DNA from: Deltaproteobacteria bacterium | Lineage (GTDB): Bacteria > UBA10199 > JADGCS01 | Assembly (NCBI GenBank): GCA_015228875.1 | Contig: JADGCS010000028.1 | Span: forward strand, 1 to 42,781 | DNA length: 42,781 bases | Direction of reading: 5' to 3' | In this document: piece by piece, positions 6,382 to 15,794 of the stretch | How positions within the stretch are numbered: the stretch's first letter is position 1 | How the letters are laid out: each line of letters begins with the position of its first letter | Position numbers and translations under genes: made by a program | Notes under the pieces: model-generated | The model's database searches: none | What the model was told of the DNA's origin: nothing | The model's input: only the letters and a program-made list of their open reading frames with translations

Positions 6382-8610
6382 TTACAGGGCATCAATCACC
6401 GCATTAAACGTGGAGCTTGGGCGCATGACCTTGGTCGTGAGTGCCAGGTCGGGGAGGAAGTATCCGCCTATGTTTGCGGGTTGTCCCTGAACGTCGAGCA
6501 ACTCTTTTGCGATTTTGTCTTCGTTTTCCGAGAGGGTCTTTGCAACCTTGGCAAAGCGTTCTTTAAGTGCGGGATCGTTGTTTTGTTCTGCAAGCGTCTG
6601 CGCCCAGTACAGGGCGAGATAAAAGGAACTCCCGCGGTTGTCGATCTCGCGCGCCTTGCGTGACGGGAGTCTCCCGTTTTCGAGGTATCTGGCGATGGCC
6701 TGATCCAGCGTTTGAGCGAGTGTTTTTGCCTTTTCGTTTTTGGTGTTTTCGTAAATCAGCTCAAAAGAGGGGACAAGGGCGCAGTATTCGCCAAGTGAAT
6801 CCCATCTTAAATGACCTTCTTTAAGGAGTTGTTCGACGTGCTTGGGGGCCGAGCCTCCGGCACCGGTTTCAAACAGGCCGCCGCCGTTTAACAGGGGGAC
6901 AATCGAGAGCATCCGGGCACTGGTCCCGAGTTCCAAAATGGGAAAGAGGTCGGTAAGGTAATCCCTGAGCACGTTTCCGGTTGCGGCGATGGTGTCTTCG
7001 CCCTTGCGGACGCGCTTGAGTGAAAAGCGCATGGCCTCTACAGGGGGCAGGGTGCGGATCTCAAGGCCCTGTGTGTTGTGTTGCGGAAGATATTTTTCGA
7101 TCTTTTTGATGATTTCTCTATCGTGGCCCCTGTTGCTGTCGAGCCAGAAGATGACCGGTGAACCTGAGGCGCGTGCACGTCTGACAGCGAGCTTGACCCA
7201 ATCTTGAATGGCGATGTCCTTCGCCTGACACATGCGGAAGATATCTCCCGTTTGCACTTTTTGTTCGAGGAGTGGTGTTCCGTCAGTGGTGATGACACGG
7301 ACCGTGCCGTTTTCTTTGATCTCGAAGGTCTTGTCGTGGGAGCCGTATTCCTCGGCCTTTTGCGCCATGAGGCCGACGTTGGCCACGTTACCCATGGTGG
7401 CGGGGTTAAACTGCCCGTTGACTTTGCAGTCTTCGAGAATTTCTTTGTACATTGTGGCGTAACAGCGGTCCGGGATGAGTGCCATGGTGTCTTGAAGTTC
7501 ATCGTTGGTGTTCCACATCTTGCCGCCGTCACGCACGACATTGGGCATCGAGGCATCGACAATCACATTGTTGGGGACATGCAGATTGGTGATGCCTTTT
7601 CGGGAGTCCACCATGGCGAGCGCGGGACGCGTATTGTACATGGCGTTGATGTTGGCCTCGATCTCTGCCTTTTTGTCCGGCGGGAGCTTGCCCAGTTTTT
7701 CGAGGACATCGGCAAGCCCGCTGTTGACGTTGGCGCCGATCTCTTTAAGTACACCGGCGTGTTTGTCCAGGGCATCTTTATAAAAGACGGAGACGCAGTG
7801 ACCAAACATGATGGGATCCGAAATTTTCATCATTGTGGCTTTAAGGTGGAGAGAGAGGAGGAGCCCCTCTTTTTTTGCCTCGTTGATTTTTTCTTCGTAG
7901 AATTTTCTTAAGGCCTTGACGTTCATCACGGCGCTGTCGATGACCTCACCCTCTTTGAGCGAGATTTTTTCTTTAAGGACGGTGACCTTGCCATCGCCTT
8001 TAAGAAGCTCGATCCTGACATCGCACGGGGTTTTGATGGTGGTGGATGTCTCACTCTGGTAAAAATCGCCTTCACTCATGTGGACCACGCATGCCTTGGA
8101 TCCGGACCTGGGCCAGTCCTTCATCATCTTGTGCGGTTTTTTTTGCGCGAATTTTTTTACAGACAGCGCGGGACGGCGGTCCGAGTTGCCTTCGCGCAGG
8201 ACCGGATTGACTGCCGAGCCCAGGACTTTTGAAAACCTTGCCTGAAGCTCTTTTTCGGCGGGTGTTTTTGGTTCTTCGGGATAGTCGGGGATGTCGTAAC
8301 CTTTTTGCTTGAGCTCTTTGATGGCGCTGACAAGCTGCGGGACTGATGCGCTGATGTTGGGCAGCTTGATGATGTTTGCGTGAGGGGTTTTTGCGAGTGC
8401 GCCGAGATCAGAAAGGTGATCAGGAATTTTTTGGTCTTCTCTGAGACGCTCGGGAAATGTTGCGATGATCCTGCCCGCAAGGGAGATGTCGCTTGTCTCA
8501 ACATCAATGTTGCAGCCTTTTGTGTAGGCCTTGATGATCGGAAGCAGTGAATAGGCGGCGAGCACAGGGGCCTCGTCTGTGTGGGTCCATTTGATTGTTG
8601 CTGTTGTCAT
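6382..8610 (-). CDS. icd: Monomeric NADP-dependent isocitrate dehydrogenase
   Basis: This 742-residue enzyme matches the length of the monomeric IDH family (about 740) and not the 410-residue dimeric type. Family blocks seen include [47 protein letters not shown] and [20 protein letters not shown]. It oxidises isocitrate to 2-oxoglutarate with NADP+ in the TCA cycle, supplying NADPH and the glutamate precursor. AGAGGAAAT precedes the ATG. It follows the adaptor gene by 48 bases on the same strand, but the two have no obvious shared role. Confidence 0.97.
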   Translation of the reverse strand: MTTATIKWTHTDEAPVLAAYSLLPIIKAYTKGCNIDVETSDISLAGRIIATFPERLREDQKIPDHLSDLGALAKTPHANIIKLPNISASVPQLVSAIKELKQKGYDIPDYPEEPKTPAEKELQARFSKVLGSAVNPVLREGNSDRRPALSVKKFAQKKPHKMMKDWPRSGSKACVVHMSEGDFYQSETSTTIKTPCDVRIELLKGDGKVTVLKEKISLKEGEVIDSAVMNVKALRKFYEEKINEAKKEGLLLSLHLKATMMKISDPIMFGHCVSVFYKDALDKHAGVLKEIGANVNSGLADVLEKLGKLPPDKKAEIEANINAMYNTRPALAMVDSRKGITNLHVPNNVIVDASMPNVVRDGGKMWNTNDELQDTMALIPDRCYATMYKEILEDCKVNGQFNPATMGNVANVGLMAQKAEEYGSHDKTFEIKENGTVRVITTDGTPLLEQKVQTGDIFRMCQAKDIAIQDWVKLAVRRARASGSPVIFWLDSNRGHDREIIKKIEKYLPQHNTQGLEIRTLPPVEAMRFSLKRVRKGEDTIAATGNVLRDYLTDLFPILELGTSARMLSIVPLLNGGGLFETGAGGSAPKHVEQLLKEGHLRWDSLGEYCALVPSFELIYENTKNEKAKTLAQTLDQAIARYLENGRLPSRKAREIDNRGSSFYLALYWAQTLAEQNNDPALKERFAKVAKTLSENEDKIAKELLDVQGQPANIGGYFLPDLALTTKVMRPSSTFNAVIDAL

Positions 8611-8658
8611 AATTATTTCCTCTTTTAAAAATGTGGTTTAAAATCACAAAGAAACTGT

Positions 8659-9825
8659 TTACGGTGTATTGTCCGGTTTTTTAATGCGGACAAAAGAATT
8701 ATGTTTGAGTTCTGGTGGACGCTTGATGATAATGGGGTCATCCACACGAAGATCACCGTAAATCTGAATGCCTTGTTCGTTGGCCTCGCCCGTCTTGACT
8801 GCCACCAGTTTGGCCTGATTGCGGTAAACAATAAAGACAAAGGTGTTGCCTTCCTCCTCATACAGGACCTCTTTGGGCAGGATAATCACACGGTCCATCT
8901 TGCGTGTGGAGACGTTTACATCGGCCTTTTGGCCGCCCTTGATCTGGTTGTCGTTATTGGAGCAGTGTGCGCGGACCTCTATTTTGCCGGTGGCGGTGTC
9001 GATATTTGGGCTGATAAAATAGACGGTGCCTGTGCCCGAGACATCGGGCGCATCTTTTGGCGAGACCTTGACCTGTGATGTTTTATCGATAAAACTTGCC
9101 ACATCTTCTGGTAGAAAAAATTTGACGGACAGCGGGTTTGTTTTTGAGATCTCTACAAGTTTGTCCTGCTGTTTGACCTTGTTTGTCTCGGAGGCATGTG
9201 TTTTTGTAATCACCCCATCAACGGGGCTGTTTTGAGTAAGGCTCAAGAGCTGGCGGTCGAGGGCATCGGCCTGTTTGGTGAGGGAATCGATGTTTGCCTC
9301 TAATACCTCGACGAGTCCCTTGACTGTTCTTGGGCGGTCAGGTGGGGTGCCTGCGTCGCCAAATTGTCTTTGCGGCTGCTGATCGGCAGGATCTTCGTCC
9401 ATAAAGACGGTATCCTCGATGGTTGTTGGCAGATCTTCTCCCTCACTGGTCTCTATACGTCCCTGTGCCTGAGTGAGTCTCGCCTGGAGTTCTTTTATTC
9501 TCGCCCGTTTGATGTCGATGAGTTCCAGAATCTCTGTGTTGGAAATGGTAACAATGGGGTCGTCCTTGGTGACGCTGTCACCTGTGGCAACAAAGACCTG
9601 CTCGATAAAACCATCTGCATTTGCGGTGATGGTGGTGACTTCACTGGGATCGAACTGCCCTTCGACGGTGTGAACCCTGGCAACAGACTGAAAATCAGGA
9701 TTGGTGACCTGCACCTCGTATATGGTATCGCTGTCGCCGGGTTGTTTTTCTCTGGGGGCGTCGCAGGGGTTTGTAAAAGAAAACGAGATGGCCAGAATAC
9801 AGGGGATGGTAAGCGATCTGATCAT
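8659..9825 (-). CDS. HlyD/RND-type periplasmic adaptor protein
   Basis: A 388-residue exported protein. It has a hydrophobic N-terminus (IPCILAISFSF), a first lipoyl-like half (ANADGFIEQVFVATGDSVTK), a helical hairpin of about residues 105-205, a second lipoyl half (SPVDGVITKTHASETNKVKQ), then beta-barrel and membrane-proximal domains to the end. This is the order in membrane fusion proteins of tripartite efflux or secretion pumps. The hairpin has an acidic, proline-rich insertion (about residues 130-170). No inner-membrane pump or outer-membrane channel gene is adjacent, so its partner is elsewhere or it has another use. Confidence 0.78.
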   Translation of the reverse strand: MIRSLTIPCILAISFSFTNPCDAPREKQPGDSDTIYEVQVTNPDFQSVARVHTVEGQFDPSEVTTITANADGFIEQVFVATGDSVTKDDPIVTISNTEILELIDIKRARIKELQARLTQAQGRIETSEGEDLPTTIEDTVFMDEDPADQQPQRQFGDAGTPPDRPRTVKGLVEVLEANIDSLTKQADALDRQLLSLTQNSPVDGVITKTHASETNKVKQQDKLVEISKTNPLSVKFFLPEDVASFIDKTSQVKVSPKDAPDVSGTGTVYFISPNIDTATGKIEVRAHCSNNDNQIKGGQKADVNVSTRKMDRVIILPKEVLYEEEGNTFVFIVYRNQAKLVAVKTGEANEQGIQIYGDLRVDDPIIIKRPPELKHNSFVRIKKPDNTP

Positions 9826-9908
9826 GGGGGGCTTATATTAAGGGATCCATTGGAGGTCAACCCCCAGATGGGGGTATGATAATGGCATGAGAAAATAGAA
9901 AATAGAGG

Positions 9909-9943
9909 GAGTCTGCCAATTTTCTTCGAAAATCGACAGTCTC
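9909..9943 (-). terminator. Hairpin after the 600-residue protein gene
   Basis: On the minus strand GAGACTG...ATTTTC pairs with ...AAAAT...CAGACTC with two internal mismatches and a short loop. It is followed by the T-rich CTCTATTTTCTATTTTC. It lies 20 bases after the stop codon at 9963. A smaller hairpin, ACCCCC-AGAT-GGGGGT, follows at 9860-9875 just before the adaptor gene. Confidence 0.5.
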
Positions 9944-9962
9944 TTTGCGGCGGGGTTCCTTA

Positions 9963-11765
9963 TCACGCGGGCATATTTTCGAGGTCCTGTTCCACCTGAA
10001 TCCTGCCTGCGCGAACAAAGCCATCCTGGGTTTGGGAGCGCGCCAGACCGTTTGGGTCATAATCTGGGGTAAATTCTGTGTTGTGACCGGTGAGTTTGTT
10101 AAACGCGAGGATCGAGGGTTCTGCCTTGGGGGTGGTCTCTGCGAGGGCTTCTTCGCCTGCTTTTTCTGTCGCGGCCAGCGCTTCTTCCTGTGGCGCAATC
10201 AGCACGGGGGCAATCCTGTAACCTTTGCCTCTGCCAATAAAGGCGAGGGCACTGCTGGTCCTGCAATCCAGTGGCGCAGAGCGTGAAAAACTGCTCTTTC
10301 CCTTTGGGGCCTCTTTGCGAGGTGCGTCGTCGATGAGCAGGCATGCAAAACTGGGGGGCTGTTTGTCTTCTGGTGTTGCGCAGAGCCTTGCCCCGGCAAT
10401 ATGGGCCTCGGCAACAAGTTCTGCGGCCTGTTCGGGGGTCAGACGGCCGTCTTTTTCGAGTTTTTTGATTGTTTCTTTTAAGGCATCGGGGCTTACGGGT
10501 CTTTGACAGATGTGCGACGGCTCATCGACAGATTTTTTGGCATCCTCGGCCTGTCTTGCCACCTCTTCTCCCTGTTTTTTGGCGAGTTCGGCCTTTGACT
10601 TTTCTTTTTCGTGTGCGGCCATTTCCTTTGCCTTTTTGGCTTCCTTGATGGTGGGCATTGCGGCGACCTTGGCTCGCTGTTTTCCGGTTAATTCTTTTTC
10701 GCCGGCAACACCATCATAGCCTTCTTCTCTGGCACGGGCCTCCATCTCGGCCTTTTCTTCCTTGGACAGCTTGTGTGCGCCCTGTGCGGGTTTCGTGTTC
10801 TTTGCGGTTGGTTGGGCGGTCTGTTGGGCGACCGCTTTGGCTGCCTTGGCATACGGGGATGCGGGGGACTTGCCTCCCTTGCCGGGTGCGGGGGCCCTGC
10901 TGTTCCCCTTGCTGAGCTTGGCAAGTTTTTGCTCTGGTGTGAGTTCGGGTTTTTTATCGAGTTTTGTATCGCCGCCAAATTTTGTCTTTGCCTGTTCTGT
11001 TCTTACTCTTTCTGTGAGGTGTCTTGAAAATCTTTCCAGGTTCTGCTTGGTCAGGGTCTCTGTTTTTTGCTGACGTATCAGGGCCGTGGTTTGACCGCGG
11101 GCTGCCCTGTACAGGCCTTCTTTTAACCGGGGGAGGAGTGTTTTGGTCAGCGTTTGTCTTTGCTGCATCTTCTGAGCGGCCTTTTTTTCGGCCTCTCTTG
11201 CCTCTTCCTTTGCCTTTGTCTCTTCTGCCTTGATCTCCTCGGCGGCGGCCTCTACGGGTTGTTGTACTACAGGTTCTTGTGCAATGGGTTGTTCCATCTG
11301 CTGTACGGCCTGTTGAAGGGCCCTTTGATCCTTTGCTGTCTGAATGTCCTTGAGTAACCTAAGGAACTCGGTCCTTTGTTCGGGGTCTTCTATGTCTTCG
11401 GCGGAGAAGTCTTCGCTTAAAAAACTTGAGTCATAGGTTTCATCCTCTGGTGCAACATCAGGGGGCATCAGCTCTGACCAGATATAGTCGCTATCCTCTG
11501 ATGGCTGACAGACGGGGCCATCTTCTGCGGGGGCCTGTGAGGCACCGGTTGCCGTCTCTGATGCTGCTGAAGACTGCGGATCGACTGGCGGCTGTGTCGA
11601 GGGGTTGGTACTGATCTGGGCCCCTTGGTTTATCGCATCAGCTGGCGCTGTCGGGGTACCACTGGTAATCCCGCCTGAGGTATAGCCGCTGTCGCCGTTG
11701 CTCCCTGCCTGACCAAGACCGCCCACACTAAAATGAGGTCTGAGAAAAAAAACTAAAGATGCCAT
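9963..11765 (-). CDS. Long low-complexity Ala/Glu/Lys/Gln-rich protein, function unknown
   Basis: The 600 residues fall into three parts: a Ser/Thr/Gly/Pro-rich leader (about 1-110), a long charged Ala/Glu/Lys region with coiled-coil potential (about 150-450, e.g. AEEIKAEETKAKEEAREAEK), and a mixed C-terminal part with several cysteines (CQRP, ARLCATP, FACLLID, LDCRTSS) and EFTPDYDPNGLARSQTQDGF. There is no signal peptide or membrane segment. A sigma-54 promoter and AAGGAG precede the ATG, so this is a regulated gene. The composition resembles secreted or structural stalk proteins and needle-length regulators, but I cannot assign it to a family. Confidence 0.72.
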   Translation of the reverse strand: MASLVFFLRPHFSVGGLGQAGSNGDSGYTSGGITSGTPTAPADAINQGAQISTNPSTQPPVDPQSSAASETATGASQAPAEDGPVCQPSEDSDYIWSELMPPDVAPEDETYDSSFLSEDFSAEDIEDPEQRTEFLRLLKDIQTAKDQRALQQAVQQMEQPIAQEPVVQQPVEAAAEEIKAEETKAKEEAREAEKKAAQKMQQRQTLTKTLLPRLKEGLYRAARGQTTALIRQQKTETLTKQNLERFSRHLTERVRTEQAKTKFGGDTKLDKKPELTPEQKLAKLSKGNSRAPAPGKGGKSPASPYAKAAKAVAQQTAQPTAKNTKPAQGAHKLSKEEKAEMEARAREEGYDGVAGEKELTGKQRAKVAAMPTIKEAKKAKEMAAHEKEKSKAELAKKQGEEVARQAEDAKKSVDEPSHICQRPVSPDALKETIKKLEKDGRLTPEQAAELVAEAHIAGARLCATPEDKQPPSFACLLIDDAPRKEAPKGKSSFSRSAPLDCRTSSALAFIGRGKGYRIAPVLIAPQEEALAATEKAGEEALAETTPKAEPSILAFNKLTGHNTEFTPDYDPNGLARSQTQDGFVRAGRIQVEQDLENMPA

Positions 11766-11807
11766 AAACGCTCCTTACTTTATTTACTTTAAATACCAAT
11801 TGATAAA

Positions 11808-11823
11808 GCAAAATACGGGCCAT
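11808..11823 (-). promoter_or_regulatory. Sigma-54 promoter (-24/-12)
   Basis: On the minus strand TGGCCCG-TATT-TTGC matches TGGCACG-N4-TTGC with one change, with GG and GC exactly 12 bases apart. The predicted start lies about 30 bases before the ATG at 11765. It requires RpoN and an enhancer-binding ATPase. Confidence 0.68.
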
Positions 11824-11890
11824 TTTAAATCGCAGCCCCGTTTTTTTAAATTTGTGTTAATAGGTTGATTTAAAAGATTATTTTTCAAAA

Positions 11891-11930
11891 GGTGCCAGGT
11901 ACTTTTTATTGGGGTGCCAGGTACTTTTTA
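11891..11930 (+). repeat. Two tandem REP-like words
   Basis: GGTGCCAGGTACTTTTTAT occurs at 11891-11909 and 11913-11931 with a 3-base gap, upstream of the lexA leader. It is the same family as at 528-549 and the hairpin at 438-472. Confidence 0.6.
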
Positions 11931-11968
11931 TAAACATTGGGACAGAAAACCCCAGAAGGAGGTTGATT

Positions 11969-12073
11969 ATGTGGGGTGTGATGTCCTTAAAATTTTGTGG
12001 TTGCTATGTGAACGATTGTTCAGTAGTATGGAGTCAGTCTTTAGCCTTGGGTCCCCGGCCGGGGGATGTTTAA
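11969..12073 (+). CDS. 34-residue leader ORF containing the LexA box
   Basis: ATG 11969 follows AGAAGGAGG with six bases between, the strongest ribosome binding site in this region. It reads 34 codons (MWGVMSLKFCGCYVNDC... ending GPRPGDV) to TAA at 12071-12073, 51 bases before lexA. Four residues are Trp or Cys-rich blocks and nothing matches a family I know. The LexA box lies inside it. It could be a leader peptide, a small SOS protein, or a chance frame behind a good Shine-Dalgarno sequence. Confidence 0.42.
   Translation: MWGVMSLKFCGCYVNDCSVVWSQSLALGPRPGDV
12010..12021 (+). promoter_or_regulatory. LexA (SOS) box
   Basis: GAAC-GATT-GTTC is a perfect match to the GAAC-N4-GTTC box used by Gram-positive type LexA. 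Extended as GTGAACGATTGTTCAG it also fits most of the published Myxococcus motif ending GTTCAG. It lies 104 bases before lexA, as expected for autorepression. Confidence 0.75.
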
Positions 12074-12124
12074 CGGCAGAGGGCTGATTTATGGTGCAGG
12101 GGTTACCACATTGGAGGCCGCAAT

Positions 12125-12709
12125 ATGACATCCAAATTTAATCTTTCCGAAATCAAAGACGTATTTCTCTCTTTTCAACACGATCAGGGGCGCATGCCCA
12201 GTTATTCAGAAATCTGTAAACTGTTTGGATACAAATCCAAAAATGCGGCCTTTCGTCTTGTCGAAAAACTCATTGATATAGGTGTGGTTTCCAAAAGCTC
12301 CGGGGGTAAAATTATCCCCGGGGCGCTTGGCAGACCGCTCAGGCTTTTAGGCAGTATACAGGCCGGATTTCCCACACCAGCGGAAGAAGCAATCCTCGAT
12401 ACCATTTCTCTCGATGAATACCTTATCCGCAACCCGCAATCCAGTTTTCTGCTGCGTGTCTTTGGCGATTCCATGATCGACGAAGGCATAAGGCCGGACG
12501 ACCTTGTTATTGTTGAGCGCGGGCGCAGTCCCAAAAATGGAGACATCGTGCTTGCCCAAATCGACGACGCGTGGACCCTCAAATTTTACGAAAACCGCGG
12601 CGGTCAGGTGCGCCTTGTCCCCGGTAATCGCAATTACCCCGTGCTTGTGCCGCAGCACGAGCTTAAAGTAGCCGGCGTTGTAAGCAGCGTGGTCCGCAGG
12701 TATTTTTAG
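12125..12709 (+). CDS. lexA: LexA SOS repressor
   Basis: A 194-residue protein with an N-terminal winged-helix DNA-binding domain (about 1-65, PSYSEICKLFGYKSKNAAFR) and an S24 protease domain. The parts needed for self-cleavage are present: the Ala80-Gly81 bond in GSIQAGFPTP, the Ser116 nucleophile in VFGDSMID and Lys153 in WTLKFYE. RecA-ssDNA triggers cleavage and opens the SOS regulon. TTGGAGG precedes the ATG. A GAAC-N4-GTTC box 104 bases upstream implies autoregulation. The alternative, a phage-type S24 repressor, is less likely given the box and the LexA-type first domain. A terminator-like hairpin follows. Confidence 0.88.
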   Translation: MTSKFNLSEIKDVFLSFQHDQGRMPSYSEICKLFGYKSKNAAFRLVEKLIDIGVVSKSSGGKIIPGALGRPLRLLGSIQAGFPTPAEEAILDTISLDEYLIRNPQSSFLLRVFGDSMIDEGIRPDDLVIVERGRSPKNGDIVLAQIDDAWTLKFYENRGGQVRLVPGNRNYPVLVPQHELKVAGVVSSVVRRYF

Positions 12710-12751
12710 GGGGCTGGCAAAAGTTTGATCCTCGGCCCTGTAGGGATTTTT

Positions 12752-12816
12752 GTGTGTGCCTTAACAGAGGGCGTGGGGGGCGTACTCAGGTTAACACACA
12801 CGGCCTTATTTTTTTT
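12752..12816 (+). terminator. lexA terminator
   Basis: GTGTGTG-CC-TTAAC (12752-12765) pairs with GTTAACACACAC (12790-12801), followed by CGGCCTTATTTTTTTT. The T tract overlaps the end of the convergent TPR gene. Confidence 0.6.
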
Positions 12817-15733
12817 GCTGTTCCAAAAACTCCTGTGCGTAGACATTTTCGGGGTCAAGCTCAAAGAGCGCGGCAAAGGCAATGCCAGCGTTTTTATAGT
12901 CTCCCATGGCTTTATATGTACGGCCAAGACCGGCGAGGGCGCTTACATCACCCTCATTTTTTCGGAGTGCGGCCTCAAATTCTTTAACGGCCTCTTTATA
13001 CATTTTTTTTCTCCTAAAAAACTCCCCGGCCCCTGTGTAGTGATTTGTATAAGGGGGGTTGATTTTTTCTATGGCAGCTGCTTGTTCAAGTGCCTCGGTT
13101 AAATTGTCTGAGGCCCTGTGGGCCATGTACAGGACCTCCAAGGCCTCTGTTGATTTTGGATTAAGGTTCAATAACTCCGCACCAACCGCTATGGCCTCAT
13201 CAACCCTTTCGAGCATGGTGAGGTAATAAGCAGATATGTACATGGCGTACATGGCATATGTATCCTGGGGGTTGATCTCTTGTGCCCTGCTTATTTGTGT
13301 TAACGCCCCCTCATAGTCCTCCTGTTCGTAAGAAAGGATCGCTGATGTATGGTAGACATAAGGATTGTTGGGATTGATCTTGTATGCTGCTTCTAAAAGT
13401 TGTTGCGCCCCTTTAAAATCTCCCCTCGCGGTTTGAATCGATGCAAGGCACAGGAGTGCGGTATCGTCCCTTGGGTTGTTTTCTAAAATTTTTTGATAGG
13501 CTGCGGTGGCGGCTGTATATTTGTTTCTAAGGGTCTCAACACGGGCCAGGTTGTAAAGCAGGTTGGGGGTCTCTCCATCGTTTTTTATGGCATTCTGCAC
13601 GACTTGCAAGGCCTCGTCGCCTCTCCCTGTCTGCTCGTAGATGGTAAGATGATTTCCTAAAATTCCGAGGTGAGGCGCAATTTTTTCTGCCTGTTCGTAA
13701 AGGGGCAGGGCTTCATCGTAGCGCCCTGACTCAAAATAAATCTCGGCAAGGGCCAGCATGGCCCCCACGTTTTCTGGGGAATATTTGAGAGATTGTTGAT
13801 AATACGAAATCGCGGTCTCAATCTTGTTTTGTTTGCTGCTCACTGCACCCAGAAAATACAAGACGACCGCATCACAGGGGTCCAATTTTAAGGCCTCTTC
13901 AAGGTGTGACTGCGCCTTGTCGAGATCCCCGCGTATTAATTCCATCTGCCCCAGATTGGTCATGGCCGCCCTGTTGTAGGGGTTTATTTGCAAGAGTGTG
14001 CGGCAGTAGCCCTCGGATGCTGTGTAATCACCGGTTTGCATCGCAAGAGTACACAATCCTGATAGGGCGTATTCGTCACCAGGGTTTTGTTTAAGGACTG
14101 CCCTGTAATATTCTTTTGCCTCCTTGTATTTACCTTGTGAGTGATAGACACCTGCCATGCCAAGCAGGACATTGTGATCCTTTGCATTTATTGCATAAGC
14201 CTTTTGTATCCATTCCAGCGCCCCCTCGGGATCAAATCTTACATTGCTTACATTGCCAAGGCCAAGAAAGAGGGAGATTTTTTCTGGGTCATTTAATTGA
14301 TCCCTGTTTTTGTGGGCCAATTGATAATAGGTCTGTGCCTTATCGTATTCACCAAGCCCAAGCAGGGCATTGGCAACATAGAGACTGAGTTGGGTGTAGG
14401 AGTACCCTTGACCGTGGGAATAAAACTTGTTTTTATTTTTAATCCCGTCAGTCACAGCGCTTAAGGCAGTGCCTTCTTCTGTTACTACAAGGCTACACAA
14501 CAAACCGATCTTGGCATTGAGTTCACCCTCGTGTTGGTGTTTGGTTTTTTTTGTTGCCGCATCCAAGGCCAGTCGAAAATTTGTCTGGGCCCGAGGGTAT
14601 TCCCGCGACGAAAGATAAAGATACCCCAAGGCCATGAGATTGTCCGGATTGTTTGGATCGACCTTTAAGGCCTGTTCGAGATAGGTGATGGCCTCTGCTT
14701 TGTTTCCTAATTCTGATAAGCGTTGACCCAAACTCCCGCTCGCGACGTGGTCTCTGGGGTTGATCGCCAGCATCTGTTTAAAACTACCAACCCATTCTTT
14801 GGTAGATGGATTAATCCGGTTTGTTCTTTCCTGTACATTTACAGACAGGATCTCAAAGGGTTCTAAAAACTGGTCTTTGTAGAAATTGGGACAATCAGGG
14901 GGGATAAACTCGAATGCGTTATCAAAGTAGATAAATGCTTTATCTCCCGGACCAAACTTGTAGGCCACTGTCCCGTGTAGCCCTCTATCTGTGTTAAGGA
15001 GCATGGCCTTTATACCCGCTGCCCTGCCGACGTGTTTAAGCAGGTGGAGCGCTGCTGTGGCGATGATGTTGCAATCCCATTTACCCCTGATCAGCAGGTC
15101 TGCGGTAGAAGAGTCTGCCACGTACCTGTGTTTTTTTTCGACATCCAAAAAATCGATGAGATCAGCAAGGACAAGGAGATTGTTTAAGTGTGCGCCAAGG
15201 GGCCCTTGGTCCAAAAATTCCTTTGGTTTTTTTTCTGAATCTTCCCAGACAAAGTCTCTACACTTGGAGGCGAGTTTTTCTTTGATTGCCTCGGTCGAGA
15301 GACCTTGGTGCTCTTCTTGCCTTTGCTCATAAAATTGCAGCCACTCCCTTTCTAAACGGTCAAGGGCCTCTAAGGCCTTGGGCATGTCTGCCTGGTCCTC
15401 TAAGGCGAGTGCCATATCGAGGAGCTGCCCGTCTTCGTAGGCAATGCGGACCTCATCCCTCATGTCAAAGACATCTGTAGTATCGTCTGTTTTTATTTTT
15501 GGGGTCCAAAACGATGCCGCGGTATCCGGTTTGTATTTGCTGGTCCAATACTCATAATCACTATGCGTGACGATGTGAAATGCCCCCTTTGTAAATGATT
15601 TAATCTGCGGGGCGATCTCTTCACGACGGGTGTAAAACTCCTGCTTGTCCACACGACCGTCTTTGTTGGTATCGAGAAGATCCTTTGTTTTATTAAAGGC
15701 GTCGAGATCAGTTTGACTGCGTTTGATGACCAT
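12806..15733 (-). CDS. Giant EF-hand / transglutaminase-like / TPR protein
   Basis: A 975-residue protein with three parts. Residues 21-32 (DTNKDGRVDKQE) are a complete EF-hand loop with ligands at positions 1, 3, 5, 7, 9 and 12. Residues about 210-275 look like a transglutaminase-like domain with candidate Cys221 (GKWDCNIIATAALHLL), His253 (LHGTVAY) and Asp271 (YFDNAFEF). From about 315 to the end run some eighteen TPR units (e.g. AITYLEQALKVDPNNPDNLM). No signal peptide or membrane segment is seen. A sigma-70 promoter lies upstream. It may be a calcium-sensing scaffold with peptidase or amidase-like activity. The function is inference. Confidence 0.82.
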   Translation of the reverse strand: MVIKRSQTDLDAFNKTKDLLDTNKDGRVDKQEFYTRREEIAPQIKSFTKGAFHIVTHSDYEYWTSKYKPDTAASFWTPKIKTDDTTDVFDMRDEVRIAYEDGQLLDMALALEDQADMPKALEALDRLEREWLQFYEQRQEEHQGLSTEAIKEKLASKCRDFVWEDSEKKPKEFLDQGPLGAHLNNLLVLADLIDFLDVEKKHRYVADSSTADLLIRGKWDCNIIATAALHLLKHVGRAAGIKAMLLNTDRGLHGTVAYKFGPGDKAFIYFDNAFEFIPPDCPNFYKDQFLEPFEILSVNVQERTNRINPSTKEWVGSFKQMLAINPRDHVASGSLGQRLSELGNKAEAITYLEQALKVDPNNPDNLMALGYLYLSSREYPRAQTNFRLALDAATKKTKHQHEGELNAKIGLLCSLVVTEEGTALSAVTDGIKNKNKFYSHGQGYSYTQLSLYVANALLGLGEYDKAQTYYQLAHKNRDQLNDPEKISLFLGLGNVSNVRFDPEGALEWIQKAYAINAKDHNVLLGMAGVYHSQGKYKEAKEYYRAVLKQNPGDEYALSGLCTLAMQTGDYTASEGYCRTLLQINPYNRAAMTNLGQMELIRGDLDKAQSHLEEALKLDPCDAVVLYFLGAVSSKQNKIETAISYYQQSLKYSPENVGAMLALAEIYFESGRYDEALPLYEQAEKIAPHLGILGNHLTIYEQTGRGDEALQVVQNAIKNDGETPNLLYNLARVETLRNKYTAATAAYQKILENNPRDDTALLCLASIQTARGDFKGAQQLLEAAYKINPNNPYVYHTSAILSYEQEDYEGALTQISRAQEINPQDTYAMYAMYISAYYLTMLERVDEAIAVGAELLNLNPKSTEALEVLYMAHRASDNLTEALEQAAAIEKINPPYTNHYTGAGEFFRRKKMYKEAVKEFEAALRKNEGDVSALAGLGRTYKAMGDYKNAGIAFAALFELDPENVYAQEFLEQQKK

Positions 15734-15765
15734 ATTTGTTTTTTATCCAAGAGACCGCAAGTTAC

Positions 15766-15794
15766 AGTATAACAAAGATTGCCTTGTGTTGAAA
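15766..15794 (-). promoter_or_regulatory. Sigma-70 promoter of the EF-hand/TPR gene
   Basis: On the minus strand TTTCAA (15794-15789) and TATACT (15771-15766) are 17 bases apart, 33 bases before the ATG. No strong Shine-Dalgarno sequence follows. Confidence 0.5.

Noticed and set aside
7204-7911. A 235-codon plus-strand open frame inside icd
   Set aside because: It is a shadow of the conserved icd gene on the other strand, with no ribosome binding site or family resemblance.
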